In this document: piece by piece, positions 18,176 to 26,099 of the stretch | Numbering within the stretch: the first letter of the stretch is position 1 | How the letters are laid out: the number at the start of each line of letters is the position of its first letter | Assembly (NCBI RefSeq): GCF_030530745.1 | Contig: NZ_JAUMUI010000018.1 | Location: 1 to 43,097, forward strand | Direction: 5' to 3' | DNA from: Neisseria sp. | Lineage (GTDB): Bacteria > Pseudomonadota > Gammaproteobacteria > Burkholderiales > Neisseriaceae | DNA: 43,097 nucleotides | Translations under genes and position numbers: made by a program | The notes under the pieces: model-generated | What the model saw: only the letters and a program-made list of their open reading frames with translations | What the model was told of the DNA's origin: nothing | Database searches by the model: none

Positions 18176-20502
18176 ACATGCGACAAATTTTTTCAAAAGT
18201 TGAACTCTCCCAAAATAATATTTTTGCATTTTGGGAATCACCTAACCCTATTCCAGCTTATTTGGAATTATGCAAAGAATCATGGATTAAAAATATACCA
18301 AACTGCAAAATTCATATTTTGAATCACAGCAATCTACATCAATACATCGGAGATACCTATGATATGGCACAATTGAAATCTATTTCTTTTGCCATGCAAT
18401 CAGATATTATTTCAGCAGCAGTGTTAGAAAAATTTGGCGGTTTATTTTTAGATTTAGATTGTATTGTTACCGACAATATTTTTGATATTTTTAATAAAAT
18501 ATCTGATACTAAATTAATCTCTTTTGGTCGTCCCGACACTAAGGCAATTCATCTGGCGGCTTTATATTGTGCAAAACCTGGCAATCCTATTCTGACAGAA
18601 TGGCGTAAAATTGCTCAAGAACGTTTAAGAAACAAGCCTGATCAATGCCCATGGTACTATTTTGGCAACGGAATCGTTAATCCTTTATTCAAAAAACTCG
18701 AATATAAAGACAGTTTTTATATCATTGATCGCACACAAAGCGGAAATATTTTAGAATCTGTTGCCTTCCCTAATTCACAAGATCCAATTATGGATTACAA
18801 AAAATTTTACTTTGATGAAAATTTTGGATTTGAACCAAATATTTTAGAGAAAGTTGCTTGTGGAATTATTTCTCTGCATAACTCTTGGTCTCCGTCAGAA
18901 TATAAAAACCTTTATGATAAGGAGGCTTTTTTTCAAAAATCCGCACCAATAGTTGAACTCCTATCATATATTTTAAAGCATGACACCACCAAACCCTATA
19001 CAACCTTACCTCTCTTAGAATCACATATTACATTTAAGCTAAACGATCATCATATTTCCTATAAGAAAAAATATTTTAAAAATGTATTGGTTTTAGATTT
19101 TTTCGTAAATAATGTAAGTTTTGCCTTTGACATTGGTATAGAAAAAGAAAAATTTTATGCAGACATTATTTTCCGCAATGCCTCATCAGAAGTATGCAAA
19201 AACCTACCTGGTTTTAGGGGAATTGCTTTCAATTCTAATAAAGGCCGCATTATTGCAAATGCTAAAGAAGATCATGTTTGGATGGAAATCTTTAAATTCT
19301 ACAATCATATCAAAGACAACACCGTCAACAATCAACAATCAAAAATTAAAATTGAAACCGATGCACTCGTTGATTTAAGAACGTTTAAAATCTCAAATAA
19401 TTTACTGATTTTAGAAGGCATTGGTATTCTAACCGGACAAAATGCCAGAGAATACAGAGATATTGATTACAAATTAATCATTAAAAGTGAATCTGAAGAA
19501 TTTGTAAAGAACTTAGCTAAAGCACACCGTCCTCATTTAACCGCTACATATTCATTTCACCCGAGCATATCTTATGATAAATGCTGGTTTGCCACACCAG
19601 GATATAAAGGGGTGGATATATCGGATGTGCCACCTGGAAATTATGAATTATTATTAAAAATCAAAATAAATGGCTTTGATAAAACATTCGTGCTCAAATC
19701 TCAAAAACCAGTTCACTTTGAACATGAAATTATGGACTGTGATTTTTCTGAGCAAGGAAATCGATTGATTATTAAGAAAGACTTAAAAAATGCCAATTGG
19801 GAAACAATAGATGCTTTTTATATCCCTAAAAAATTTAGCTCTGAGAAAGTCAGTATAGACGGCTATTACCGAGACGAATACAACAACATCATCGAAGCCC
19901 CCGCAGGATTAAATAACGTACAGGTGCGGTTTTTCGGAAAAAACAACCGGGTGGTATTGCACAAACAGTCCGGCTTGAAAAATACCCTGATCGAATTCAA
20001 AGGCGATAACGGTATTTTCCAGATTGGCGAAAAGGCCGGCATCTTCGGCACATTCCGTATCGGTTACGACTGCAAAATCAAAATCGGCAGCGGCACAACC
20101 AGCACCAATGCCGTTTATGTTACCTGCGCCGAAAAAACCAGTATAACCATCGGTGATGACTGTATGTTTGCCACCAACAACCAAATCCGCACGGATGATT
20201 CCCATGCGATTTATGATTTGGACACCGGTAAAAGAATCAATCATTCTAAAGATATCTTTATAGGCAACCACGTTTGGATTGCCTATGGCGCAATAGTTTT
20301 GGGAGGGGCGCATATCGGCAACGGCTGCGTGCTCGGAATGCATTCTTTGGCCAAAAAACAATTTCCGGATAACTGCGTTATTGCAGGGATACCGGCCAAG
20401 GTTGTCAGGGAAAACATTTTTTGGAAACGCCCTTTACTGTTGAATCTCCCCTATTCAGAAAATGATATTGCTCCCATTCCTGACGGTTTTATTGGAACAT
20501 GA
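18172..20502 (+). CDS. Capsule glycosyltransferase fused to a hexapeptide-repeat O-acetyltransferase
   Basis: The 776-residue product has an N-terminal DXD-type glycosyltransferase (about 1-260) with the hallmark FGGLFLDLDCIVTDN (near 87-101), a middle region of no recognised family (about 260-560), and a C-terminal left-handed beta-helix acyltransferase (about 600-760). In the last, GNHVWIAYGAIVLGGAHIGNGCVLG and IAGIPAKVVRE are typical of sugar O-acetyltransferases. It likely adds a sugar and an acetyl group to the capsule repeat. The start at 18172 overlaps the previous stop (ATGA) and has GGAG upstream. DNA up to about 19860 is very AT-rich (27% GC in the line 18481-18540), then abruptly near 50%, with the break at the domain junction. 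Confidence 0.8.
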   Translation: MNMRQIFSKVELSQNNIFAFWESPNPIPAYLELCKESWIKNIPNCKIHILNHSNLHQYIGDTYDMAQLKSISFAMQSDIISAAVLEKFGGLFLDLDCIVTDNIFDIFNKISDTKLISFGRPDTKAIHLAALYCAKPGNPILTEWRKIAQERLRNKPDQCPWYYFGNGIVNPLFKKLEYKDSFYIIDRTQSGNILESVAFPNSQDPIMDYKKFYFDENFGFEPNILEKVACGIISLHNSWSPSEYKNLYDKEAFFQKSAPIVELLSYILKHDTTKPYTTLPLLESHITFKLNDHHISYKKKYFKNVLVLDFFVNNVSFAFDIGIEKEKFYADIIFRNASSEVCKNLPGFRGIAFNSNKGRIIANAKEDHVWMEIFKFYNHIKDNTVNNQQSKIKIETDALVDLRTFKISNNLLILEGIGILTGQNAREYRDIDYKLIIKSESEEFVKNLAKAHRPHLTATYSFHPSISYDKCWFATPGYKGVDISDVPPGNYELLLKIKINGFDKTFVLKSQKPVHFEHEIMDCDFSEQGNRLIIKKDLKNANWETIDAFYIPKKFSSEKVSIDGYYRDEYNNIIEAPAGLNNVQVRFFGKNNRVVLHKQSGLKNTLIEFKGDNGIFQIGEKAGIFGTFRIGYDCKIKIGSGTTSTNAVYVTCAEKTSITIGDDCMFATNNQIRTDDSHAIYDLDTGKRINHSKDIFIGNHVWIAYGAIVLGGAHIGNGCVLGMHSLAKKQFPDNCVIAGIPAKVVRENIFWKRPLLLNLPYSENDIAPIPDGFIGT

Positions 20503-20527
20503 CTCTATTAATTAAGGAAACACCGAA

Positions 20528-21532
20528 ATGACAGTATTGGTTTTAGGCGGCGCGGGCTATATCGGTTCGCATATGGTCGACCGCCTGATTGGGCAGGGTA
20601 AAGAAAAAGTGGTTGTGGTCGACAATCTGGTTACCGGCCACCGCGCGGCGGTGCACCACGAAGCCGTTTTCCACGAAGGTGATTTGGCAGACAAACCCTT
20701 TATGCGCCAAGTCTTCGCCAGACACCCCGATATTGATGCCGTTATCCATTTCGCCGCCTATTCCCTAGTGGGCGAGTCAATGGCGGAACCGCTGAAATAT
20801 TTCAGCAACAACACTGCGGGCATGGTCAGCCTGCTCGAGGTGATGAACGAATTTCAAATCAAGCGCATCGTGTTTTCTTCCACCGCCGCCACCTACGGCA
20901 TTCCGGAGCATATGCCCATCCGCGAAAGTGATCCGCAAAAACCGATCAACCCCTACGGCGAGAGCAAGCTGATGATGGAAACCATGATGCGCTGGGCGGA
21001 TCAGGCCTACGGCATCAGGTTTGCCGCCCTGCGCTACTTCAACGTGGCCGGTGCCAAGCCCGACGGCTCCATCGGCGAAGACCACCACCCCGAAACCCAC
21101 CTGGTGCCGATTATCTTGCAGGTTGCGCAGGGCAAACGCGATAAGCTGATGATTTTCGGCAGCGATTACGACACGCCCGACGGCACCAACGTGCGCGACT
21201 ATGTGCACCCGCTCGATTTGGCCGATGCCCATATTTTGGCCATAGACTACCTGCGCCGCGGCGGAAAATCCGACGCATTCAACCTCGGCTCATCAACCGG
21301 CTTTTCCAACCTGCAGATGCTCGAAGCCGCCCGTGCCGTTACCGGCAAAGCCATTCCCGCCGAAACCGCCCCGCGCCGCCCCGGCGACCCCGACACCCTG
21401 ATTGCCGCTTCCGACAAAGCGCGGAAAATTCTGGGCTGGAAGCCTCAATTCGACAATATCGAAAAAATCATCGCTTCGGCATGGGCATGGCACTCCAAAC
21501 ACCCGAACGGTTATCAAGACGACAACCGATGA
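20528..21532 (+). CDS. galE: UDP-glucose 4-epimerase
   Basis: It interconverts UDP-glucose and UDP-galactose with bound NAD. The 334-residue short-chain dehydrogenase-type protein has GGAGYIG at the N terminus, the catalytic Ser-Ser-Thr region (FSSTAATYG) and the YGESK Tyr-Lys pair, the sugar-site RYFNVAGA, and [21 protein letters not shown] lies upstream. galE is a standing member of Neisseria capsule loci and supplies UDP-Gal (or UDP-GalNAc in some homologues) for capsule and lipooligosaccharide. It follows the O-acetyltransferase fusion by 25 bp in the same operon. Confidence 0.95.
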   Translation: MTVLVLGGAGYIGSHMVDRLIGQGKEKVVVVDNLVTGHRAAVHHEAVFHEGDLADKPFMRQVFARHPDIDAVIHFAAYSLVGESMAEPLKYFSNNTAGMVSLLEVMNEFQIKRIVFSSTAATYGIPEHMPIRESDPQKPINPYGESKLMMETMMRWADQAYGIRFAALRYFNVAGAKPDGSIGEDHHPETHLVPIILQVAQGKRDKLMIFGSDYDTPDGTNVRDYVHPLDLADAHILAIDYLRRGGKSDAFNLGSSTGFSNLQMLEAARAVTGKAIPAETAPRRPGDPDTLIAASDKARKILGWKPQFDNIEKIIASAWAWHSKHPNGYQDDNR

Positions 21533-21540
21533 TAAAAACA

Positions 21541-21566
21541 GGCCGTCTGAAAACTTTCAGACGGCC
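21541..21566. terminator. Inverted-DUS terminator between galE and yoeB
   Basis: GGCCGTCTGAAA and its inverse form a 12-bp stem with a 2-base loop. A T-run lies on the minus-strand side (TGTTTTTATC), so it fits yoeB transcription best, but it may also stop galE. Confidence 0.75.
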
Positions 21567-21601
21567 ACGGTAACCGGAATCCGTTTTTCCGAAACCGGGG
21601 T

Positions 21602-21856
21602 TTAATAATGATACCTGCACTGAGCGATATATAAGGTGCCGTTTTCCACCCGGAAAACCAAGCGGTGTTCCTTATCGATACGCCTCGACCAGAAACCCGA
21701 CCAATTGTGTTTCAGCGGCTCGGGATCGCCCAAGCCTTCAAAAGGGTTACGCAAGGTATCTTTGATAAGCTGGTTGATTCGCCTGAGTGTTTTTTTATCG
21801 GTTTGCTGCCAGTAGAGATAGTCTTCCCAAGCGTGGGTTGTCCATGCAAGTATCAT
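21602..21856 (-). CDS. yoeB: YoeB-type mRNA interferase toxin
   Basis: A ribosome-dependent endoribonuclease of the RelE superfamily, neutralised by YefM. The 84 residues keep the E. coli YoeB active-site set at the same numbers: Glu46, Arg65, His83 and Tyr84 (ending CRYHY), so the toxin looks intact. Its start overlaps the antitoxin stop by four bases, giving coupled translation. The pair lies in opposite orientation between galE and lipA, interrupting the capsule locus. Confidence 0.93.
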   Translation of the reverse strand: MILAWTTHAWEDYLYWQQTDKKTLRRINQLIKDTLRNPFEGLGDPEPLKHNWSGFWSRRIDKEHRLVFRVENGTLYIAQCRYHY

Positions 21857-22107
21857 TCTTCAATCAGCCTTTTGCTGATGGTTTGATGCTCGCGGATTTG
21901 CGCCACAGACCGGTTCAAACGCTCGGCATTTTTGGGGCTGGCGGCCAAGTAGGCAGTTGCTTCATAAGCTTGGAAGTCTTCCAAACTCATCACAACGGCG
22001 GGGCTGCCTTTTTGCCGGGTAACCAGCACCGGTTTATGGTTGTCGTTCACCCGGTCTAAAGTTTCGGCCAAATTGGCGCGAAAAGCGGTATAAGTAATTA
22101 CGTCCAT
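21853..22107 (-). CDS. yefM: YefM-type antitoxin
   Basis: The Phd/YefM-family antitoxin: DNA-binding N terminus (MDVITYTAFRANLAETLDRV), then VLVTRQKGSPAVVMSLEDFQAYEAT, and a C-terminal region that binds YoeB. 84 residues, usual length. A very strong AAAGGAGG Shine-Dalgarno precedes the ATG. As in E. coli it probably represses its own promoter together with YoeB; two GTACAG sites lie 40-57 bases upstream of the start. Confidence 0.93.
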   Translation of the reverse strand: MDVITYTAFRANLAETLDRVNDNHKPVLVTRQKGSPAVVMSLEDFQAYEATAYLAASPKNAERLNRSVAQIREHQTISKRLIEE

Positions 22108-22146
22108 AATTTCCTCCTTTAAAATTCGGGTGTTATTTTACGATAC

Positions 22147-22164
22147 GTACAGAAATAAGTACAG
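22147..22164 (-). promoter_or_regulatory. Candidate YefM operator
   Basis: GTACAG occurs twice (22147-22152 and 22159-22164) with 12-bp periodicity, about one helical turn. The E. coli YefM-YoeB operator is built around TGTACA cores, so these are plausible binding sites. Confidence 0.5.
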
Positions 22165-22196
22165 ATTCCTTCAATGTATCCGACTATGCATGTTAA

Positions 22197-22219
22197 GCCG
22201 TCTGAAACTTTCAGACGGC
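22197..22219. repeat. Inverted DUS hairpin before lipA
   Basis: GCCGTCTGAAA, a 2-base loop and TTTCAGACGGC lie 16 bases upstream of the lipA ATG, between the divergent yefM and lipA units. There is no strong U-run, so it is unlikely to be an efficient terminator for incoming plus-strand transcription. Confidence 0.8.
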
Positions 22220-22234
22220 CTGAAATAAAACACC

Positions 22235-24400
22235 ATGAAAAAAGCCAGAATATTTTCCAAAGGCATCAGGAAAATCCCGCACTTGGCGGGATTTCTGCCT
22301 GAATATGAATTAGCTTTCCACTGTGCCCGTGCAGACTGCGTGCTGGGCTGGGGCCTGCGCCCCTCCACCCGCAAGGCGCGCGCCTATGCCGAAAAACACC
22401 GCCTGCCTTTTACCGCGCTTGAAGACGGCTTTCTGCGCTCGTCCGGTTTGGGCGTGGCAGGCTGGCCGCCGTTTTCTATGGTGGCGGACGATATGGGCAT
22501 TTATTACGACACCGGCCGCCCTTCGCGTTTGGAAGCATTGGTTTTGGCGGCGGATCAGATGCCGTCTGAAACTTTGGCCGATGCCGGGAAAGCGGCGGAA
22601 CTAATCGTTGCCCACGGTTTGTCGAAATACAACCATGCGCCTGATTTTTCGTGGGATTTGTTTCAGGCCGGGTATTCAAATACCGCGTGCGTGCCTGAAT
22701 CTGCGTATGGCAAATTAGACGAGGAAGATATAAAGCGGGATACTCGGGTCAAGCCCGAGTATGACGGAAATAAATATCTCAGGCCGTCTGAAAAAGAAAT
22801 TGTGCTGGTTATCGACCAAACTTTCGGCGATATGGCGGTGAAATCCGGCGGAGCCGACGAGAAAACGTTTGCGCAAATGTTTCAGACGGCCTCAGCCGAA
22901 AACCCCGATGCCGAAATCTGGGTGAAAACCCACCCCGATGTATTGAGCGGTAAAAAGCGCGGCTACCTCACCGATCTGCCGCAAACGGAAAACGTGCGCC
23001 TGCTGGCGGCCGATGTCAACCCGCTTTCTTTGTTGAAACAAGCAGATAAAGTATATTGCGTTACTTCGCAGATGGGCTTCGAGGCTTTGCTGCTGGGCAA
23101 ACCGGTGGCGGTGTTCGGGCTGCCGTGGTATGCGGGCTGGGGGGTTGCCGACGACCGCCATGCGGGTGTGAAAGCCTTGCAGGAACAGGGCCGCCGCGCG
23201 CCGCGCTCGCTGATGCAGCTTTTTGCTGCGGCTTATCTGCAATACAGCCGCTATATCAACCCCAACACGGGTGAGCCCGGCACGGTGTTTGATGTGATCG
23301 GTTATCTGGCCGCCGGGCGCCGCCGCAACGAAAAACTGCGCGGCAATCTTTACTGCGTGGGCATGTCGCTGTGGAAACGGGCGGTAATGAAGCCGTTTTT
23401 CAATGCTCCTGCCTGCCGCCTGCATTTTGTTTCGTCGCTGAAAAAACTGCGCGCAATGCCGCTGCCCGCCGATGCACGGCTGTTGGTGTGGGGCTGCGGC
23501 AAGGGCGAACTGCTGGACTTTGCCGCCGAACGCGGCCTGAGTGTGCTGCATATGGAAGACGGCTTTATCCGCTCGGTGGGCTTGGGCTCGAATCTGGTGC
23601 CGCCGCTCTCGCTGGTTTGCGACGATATGGGCATTTATTTCAGCGCAGAAAAGCCTTCGCGTTTGGAGCATATCCTGCAAAACCATGTGTTTGCCGAACA
23701 GGATTTTCAGACGGCCTCATGGCTGCAAACCGCGCTCACCGAAGCCGGCATCAGCAAATATAACGTTGGCGGCGGCGCGCTGGCCATTCCGCCCGATGCG
23801 GGCAGGGTGCTGCTGGTGCCCGGCCAGGTTGAAGACGATGCCTCGATACGCCACGGCTCGCCGGAAATCCGCAAGAATCTGGATTTGCTGAAAAAAGTGC
23901 GCGCCCTGAACCCCGATGCCTACATTATCTACAAACCGCACCCCGATGTGGTGAGCGGCAACCGCACCGGCCATATCGCCCCCGAAGAGGCCGCGCGCTA
24001 TGCCGACCAAACCGTTACCGAATGCGACATCACCACCTGCCTGCAACAGGCGCACGAAGTGCACACCCTCACTTCGCTTTCGGGCTTCGAAGCCCTGCTG
24101 CGCGGCAAAACCGTGCATTGCTACGGCCTGCCTTTTTATGCGGGCTGGGGTTTAACGCACGACCACCTGCCGATTCCCCGCCGCACACGCAAACTGGCCT
24201 TGTGGCAGCTGGTGGCGGGCACACTGGTTTATTATCCCGATTATGTCTGCCCTGAAACCCACCGTGCGGTTGATGCACAAACCGCCGTGGAAATCCTGCG
24301 CCGGCAGAAAGCGCAACGGCAGCACGGCGCGCCGCTGAAAAAGAGCTTCGCCGCCAAACAATGGGGCAAACTCAAGCAGCTTCGCGTGTTAATGAAATAA
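22235..24400 (+). CDS. lipA: Capsule Kdo-linker transferase (KpsC/LipA family)
   Basis: KpsC-type proteins add alternating beta-Kdo residues to the lysophosphatidylglycerol started by KpsS, building the anchor of ABC-exported capsules. The 721-residue product shows the expected internal duplication: each half carries ...GLRPSTR/WGCGKGE..., EDGF(L/I)RS(S/V)GLG, DDMGIY, SRLE, VKTHPDV / YKPHPDVVSG, (M/L)GFEALL(L/R)GK and GLPFYAGWG/GLPWYAGWG. In the first half, about residues 160-190 (KRDTRVKPEYDG...LRPSEKE) are encoded by a REP-like palindrome (22735-22767) and an AG-DUS (22781-22792), an in-frame insertion between conserved blocks. No strong Shine-Dalgarno is visible. Confidence 0.93.
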   Translation: MKKARIFSKGIRKIPHLAGFLPEYELAFHCARADCVLGWGLRPSTRKARAYAEKHRLPFTALEDGFLRSSGLGVAGWPPFSMVADDMGIYYDTGRPSRLEALVLAADQMPSETLADAGKAAELIVAHGLSKYNHAPDFSWDLFQAGYSNTACVPESAYGKLDEEDIKRDTRVKPEYDGNKYLRPSEKEIVLVIDQTFGDMAVKSGGADEKTFAQMFQTASAENPDAEIWVKTHPDVLSGKKRGYLTDLPQTENVRLLAADVNPLSLLKQADKVYCVTSQMGFEALLLGKPVAVFGLPWYAGWGVADDRHAGVKALQEQGRRAPRSLMQLFAAAYLQYSRYINPNTGEPGTVFDVIGYLAAGRRRNEKLRGNLYCVGMSLWKRAVMKPFFNAPACRLHFVSSLKKLRAMPLPADARLLVWGCGKGELLDFAAERGLSVLHMEDGFIRSVGLGSNLVPPLSLVCDDMGIYFSAEKPSRLEHILQNHVFAEQDFQTASWLQTALTEAGISKYNVGGGALAIPPDAGRVLLVPGQVEDDASIRHGSPEIRKNLDLLKKVRALNPDAYIIYKPHPDVVSGNRTGHIAPEEAARYADQTVTECDITTCLQQAHEVHTLTSLSGFEALLRGKTVHCYGLPFYAGWGLTHDHLPIPRRTRKLALWQLVAGTLVYYPDYVCPETHRAVDAQTAVEILRRQKAQRQHGAPLKKSFAAKQWGKLKQLRVLMK
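22559..22570. repeat. AT-dialect DUS inside lipA
   Basis: ATGCCGTCTGAA. lipA also holds AG-dialect copies at 22781-22792, 22881-22892 and 23706-23717, so both dialects occur in one gene. Confidence 0.9.
22735..22792. repeat. REP-like palindrome and AG-DUS inserted in the lipA frame
   Basis: GATACTCGGG, TCAAG, CCCGAGTATGACGG is the same unit as at 24623-24651, followed by AGGCCGTCTGAA at 22781-22792. The frame is kept open and translates through the repeat as RDTRVKPEYDG. Confidence 0.85.
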
Positions 24401-24734
24401 AATAGATATTTATAGTTATTTAACAAACAATAAATCAGGTAAAATGGCGCTTTGGGAGATGTGCCGCCTTTGGCCGAAACGGCGGCATAAATGGCAGCAA
24501 ATGTTTTTTCAGACGGCCTGAGATATTTGTAAGTTATTGAAGCCCTTTGAAATATTTATTCTCCGTCATACTCGGGCTTGACCCGAGTATCCCGCCTTGT
24601 TTGAAAAATTATTGAAAAACAAGATACTCGGGTCAAGCCCGAGTATGACGGGATTAAGCATTCAAGCCGTCTGAAAACACCGCATACCAAGCGCGCAAAC
24701 ACCGTTCACGTATCCGCAACAATAAACAAACTGC
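24401..24734. other. lipA-lipB intergenic region
   Basis: A 334-bp gap holding an AG-DUS (24508-24519), the large REP-like inverted pair (24563-24651), a variant DUS AAGCCGTCTGAA (24664-24675) and a possible -10 GTAAAATGG near 24440. In meningococci lipA and lipB are closely linked, so the repeats seem to have expanded the spacer. No gene was found. Confidence 0.6.
24563..24651. repeat. Nested REP-like inverted repeat, 29-bp perfect arms
   Basis: Arms 24563-24591 and 24623-24651 are perfect inverted copies around a 31-base spacer. Each arm is itself palindromic (ATACTCGGG, CTTGA, CCCGAGTAT), so both single hairpins and one long hairpin can form. This is the BIME-like arrangement of a repeat family also found at 148-222 and 22735-22767. 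Confidence 0.85.
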
Positions 24735-25988
24735 ATGGAAAACACGTTTATCCCCGGCTCGCTGGAAGAGCTGGTCGGCAGAAATTCGCGCATCCTGCTG
24801 CTGCAGGGGCCGATCGGGCCGTTTTTCACAAAATTCTCGCAATGGCTTTCCGGGCACCATCACAAAACCGTTTTTAAATTGAATTTTAACTACGGCGACG
24901 AAACGTTTTACCCCCCGCATATCCCCCGCACCTTCGCCTACCGCGACACTTATCAGGCTTTTCCCGCCTTTTTGGCGGCATTCGTGCAGGAAAACCTTAT
25001 CGATGCCGTTGTATGCTTCGGCGATTTCCGCCCCTACCACGTAGCCGCCAGGCAGGTGGCCGAAGACTACGGCCTGGGCTTCTGGGTGTTTGAAGAAGGT
25101 TATTTCCGCCCGTTTTACATCACGCTGGAGCAAAACGGCGTAAATGCTTTTTCAACCCTGCCGCGCGATGCCGCCTTTTTTCAGGCGGCCTTTCCGAAGC
25201 TGCGCAAACAGCAATACTGCGAACCGCCCCCCGTACGCGGCGGCTTCCTGCCGATGGCCGGATGCGCCGTGCGCTACTACGTGTCGGCCCGCCGCCACCG
25301 CAGGCACTACCCGCACTACATCCACCACCGTTCCAAAAGCCTGGCGCACTATACCTGGTCGTGGGTGAAATCCGGTCTCAAGCGCGCCGTTTATATGCTG
25401 CAGGACCGCAAGTTCGGCCGCAAAGTAGAAAACGGAAAATACGGCAGGTTTTTCATTCTGCCGCTGCAAGTGTTCAACGACAGCCAAGTACGCGTACACA
25501 GCGATTTTTCATCGGTGCAGAATTTTTTATTGCACGTGCTCGCCTCGTTTGCCGCCCACGCGCCCGACGGTACCAACCTGATTGTGAAACACCACCCGAT
25601 GGACAGGGGCTTTACCGACTACCGCAAAGACATCAACCGCTTCCTCCGGCAACACCCCAAGCTCAAAGGGCGCATTTTTTATGTGCACGACGCACCGCTG
25701 CCCGCTTTTCTGCGCCACGGCGCCGGCATGGTTACGCTCAACAGCACCAGCGGCCTCTCTGCGCTGATTCACGGCATGCCGGTTAAAACCATAGGCCGGG
25801 CCGCCTACGATATCCCCGGCATCACCTTTCAAGGCAGCCTGGCCGAGTTTTGGAAACGCCCCGTGCCGCCCGACGAAGGTTTGTTTCATGCCTACCGCAT
25901 GTATCACATCAACACCACCCAGATTAACGGCAGTTTTTACAGCGAAGTGCGCTTTCCCGAAACCGGCGGCGGAACACCCGCGCCGTAA
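24735..25988 (+). CDS. lipB: Capsule Kdo-linker initiating transferase (KpsS/LipB family)
   Basis: KpsS-type enzymes add the first beta-Kdo to lyso-phosphatidylglycerol, starting the lipid anchor of group-2-like capsules. At 417 residues it is close to meningococcal LipB. Conserved stretches are LLLQGPIGPFFTKFS, NFNYGDE, DAVVCFGDFRPYH, FEEGYFRPFYITLE, VKHHPMDRGFTDY and TLNSTSGLSALIHGMPVK. The ATG at 24735 matches the family N terminus, although no clear Shine-Dalgarno precedes it. It closes the capsule locus. Confidence 0.94.
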   Translation: MENTFIPGSLEELVGRNSRILLLQGPIGPFFTKFSQWLSGHHHKTVFKLNFNYGDETFYPPHIPRTFAYRDTYQAFPAFLAAFVQENLIDAVVCFGDFRPYHVAARQVAEDYGLGFWVFEEGYFRPFYITLEQNGVNAFSTLPRDAAFFQAAFPKLRKQQYCEPPPVRGGFLPMAGCAVRYYVSARRHRRHYPHYIHHRSKSLAHYTWSWVKSGLKRAVYMLQDRKFGRKVENGKYGRFFILPLQVFNDSQVRVHSDFSSVQNFLLHVLASFAAHAPDGTNLIVKHHPMDRGFTDYRKDINRFLRQHPKLKGRIFYVHDAPLPAFLRHGAGMVTLNSTSGLSALIHGMPVKTIGRAAYDIPGITFQGSLAEFWKRPVPPDEGLFHAYRMYHINTTQINGSFYSEVRFPETGGGTPAP

Positions 25989-26047
25989 GCTGTTTATTCT
26001 TTACAAAACACCGGCAAGCGCCGCACAATCCGCCATCTGTGCGGTTC

Positions 26048-26059
26048 AGGCCGTCTGAA
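26048..26059. repeat. AG-DUS between lipB and the DMT permease
   Basis: AGGCCGTCTGAA, a single copy without an inverted partner. Confidence 0.9.
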
Positions 26060-26099
26060 ATGCCACAGGCTTCTGCCTTAACCTTACCTTTTTTAATAT

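Noticed and set aside
21541-22219. Repeated DUS copies as a possible CRISPR array
   Set aside because: The spacing is irregular, copies are inverted, and the motif is the known Neisseria uptake sequence. No cas genes are present.
24440-24490. A terminator after lipA (GCCGCC...GGCGGC)
   Set aside because: The stem is imperfect and no U-run follows, so I did not list it as a feature.
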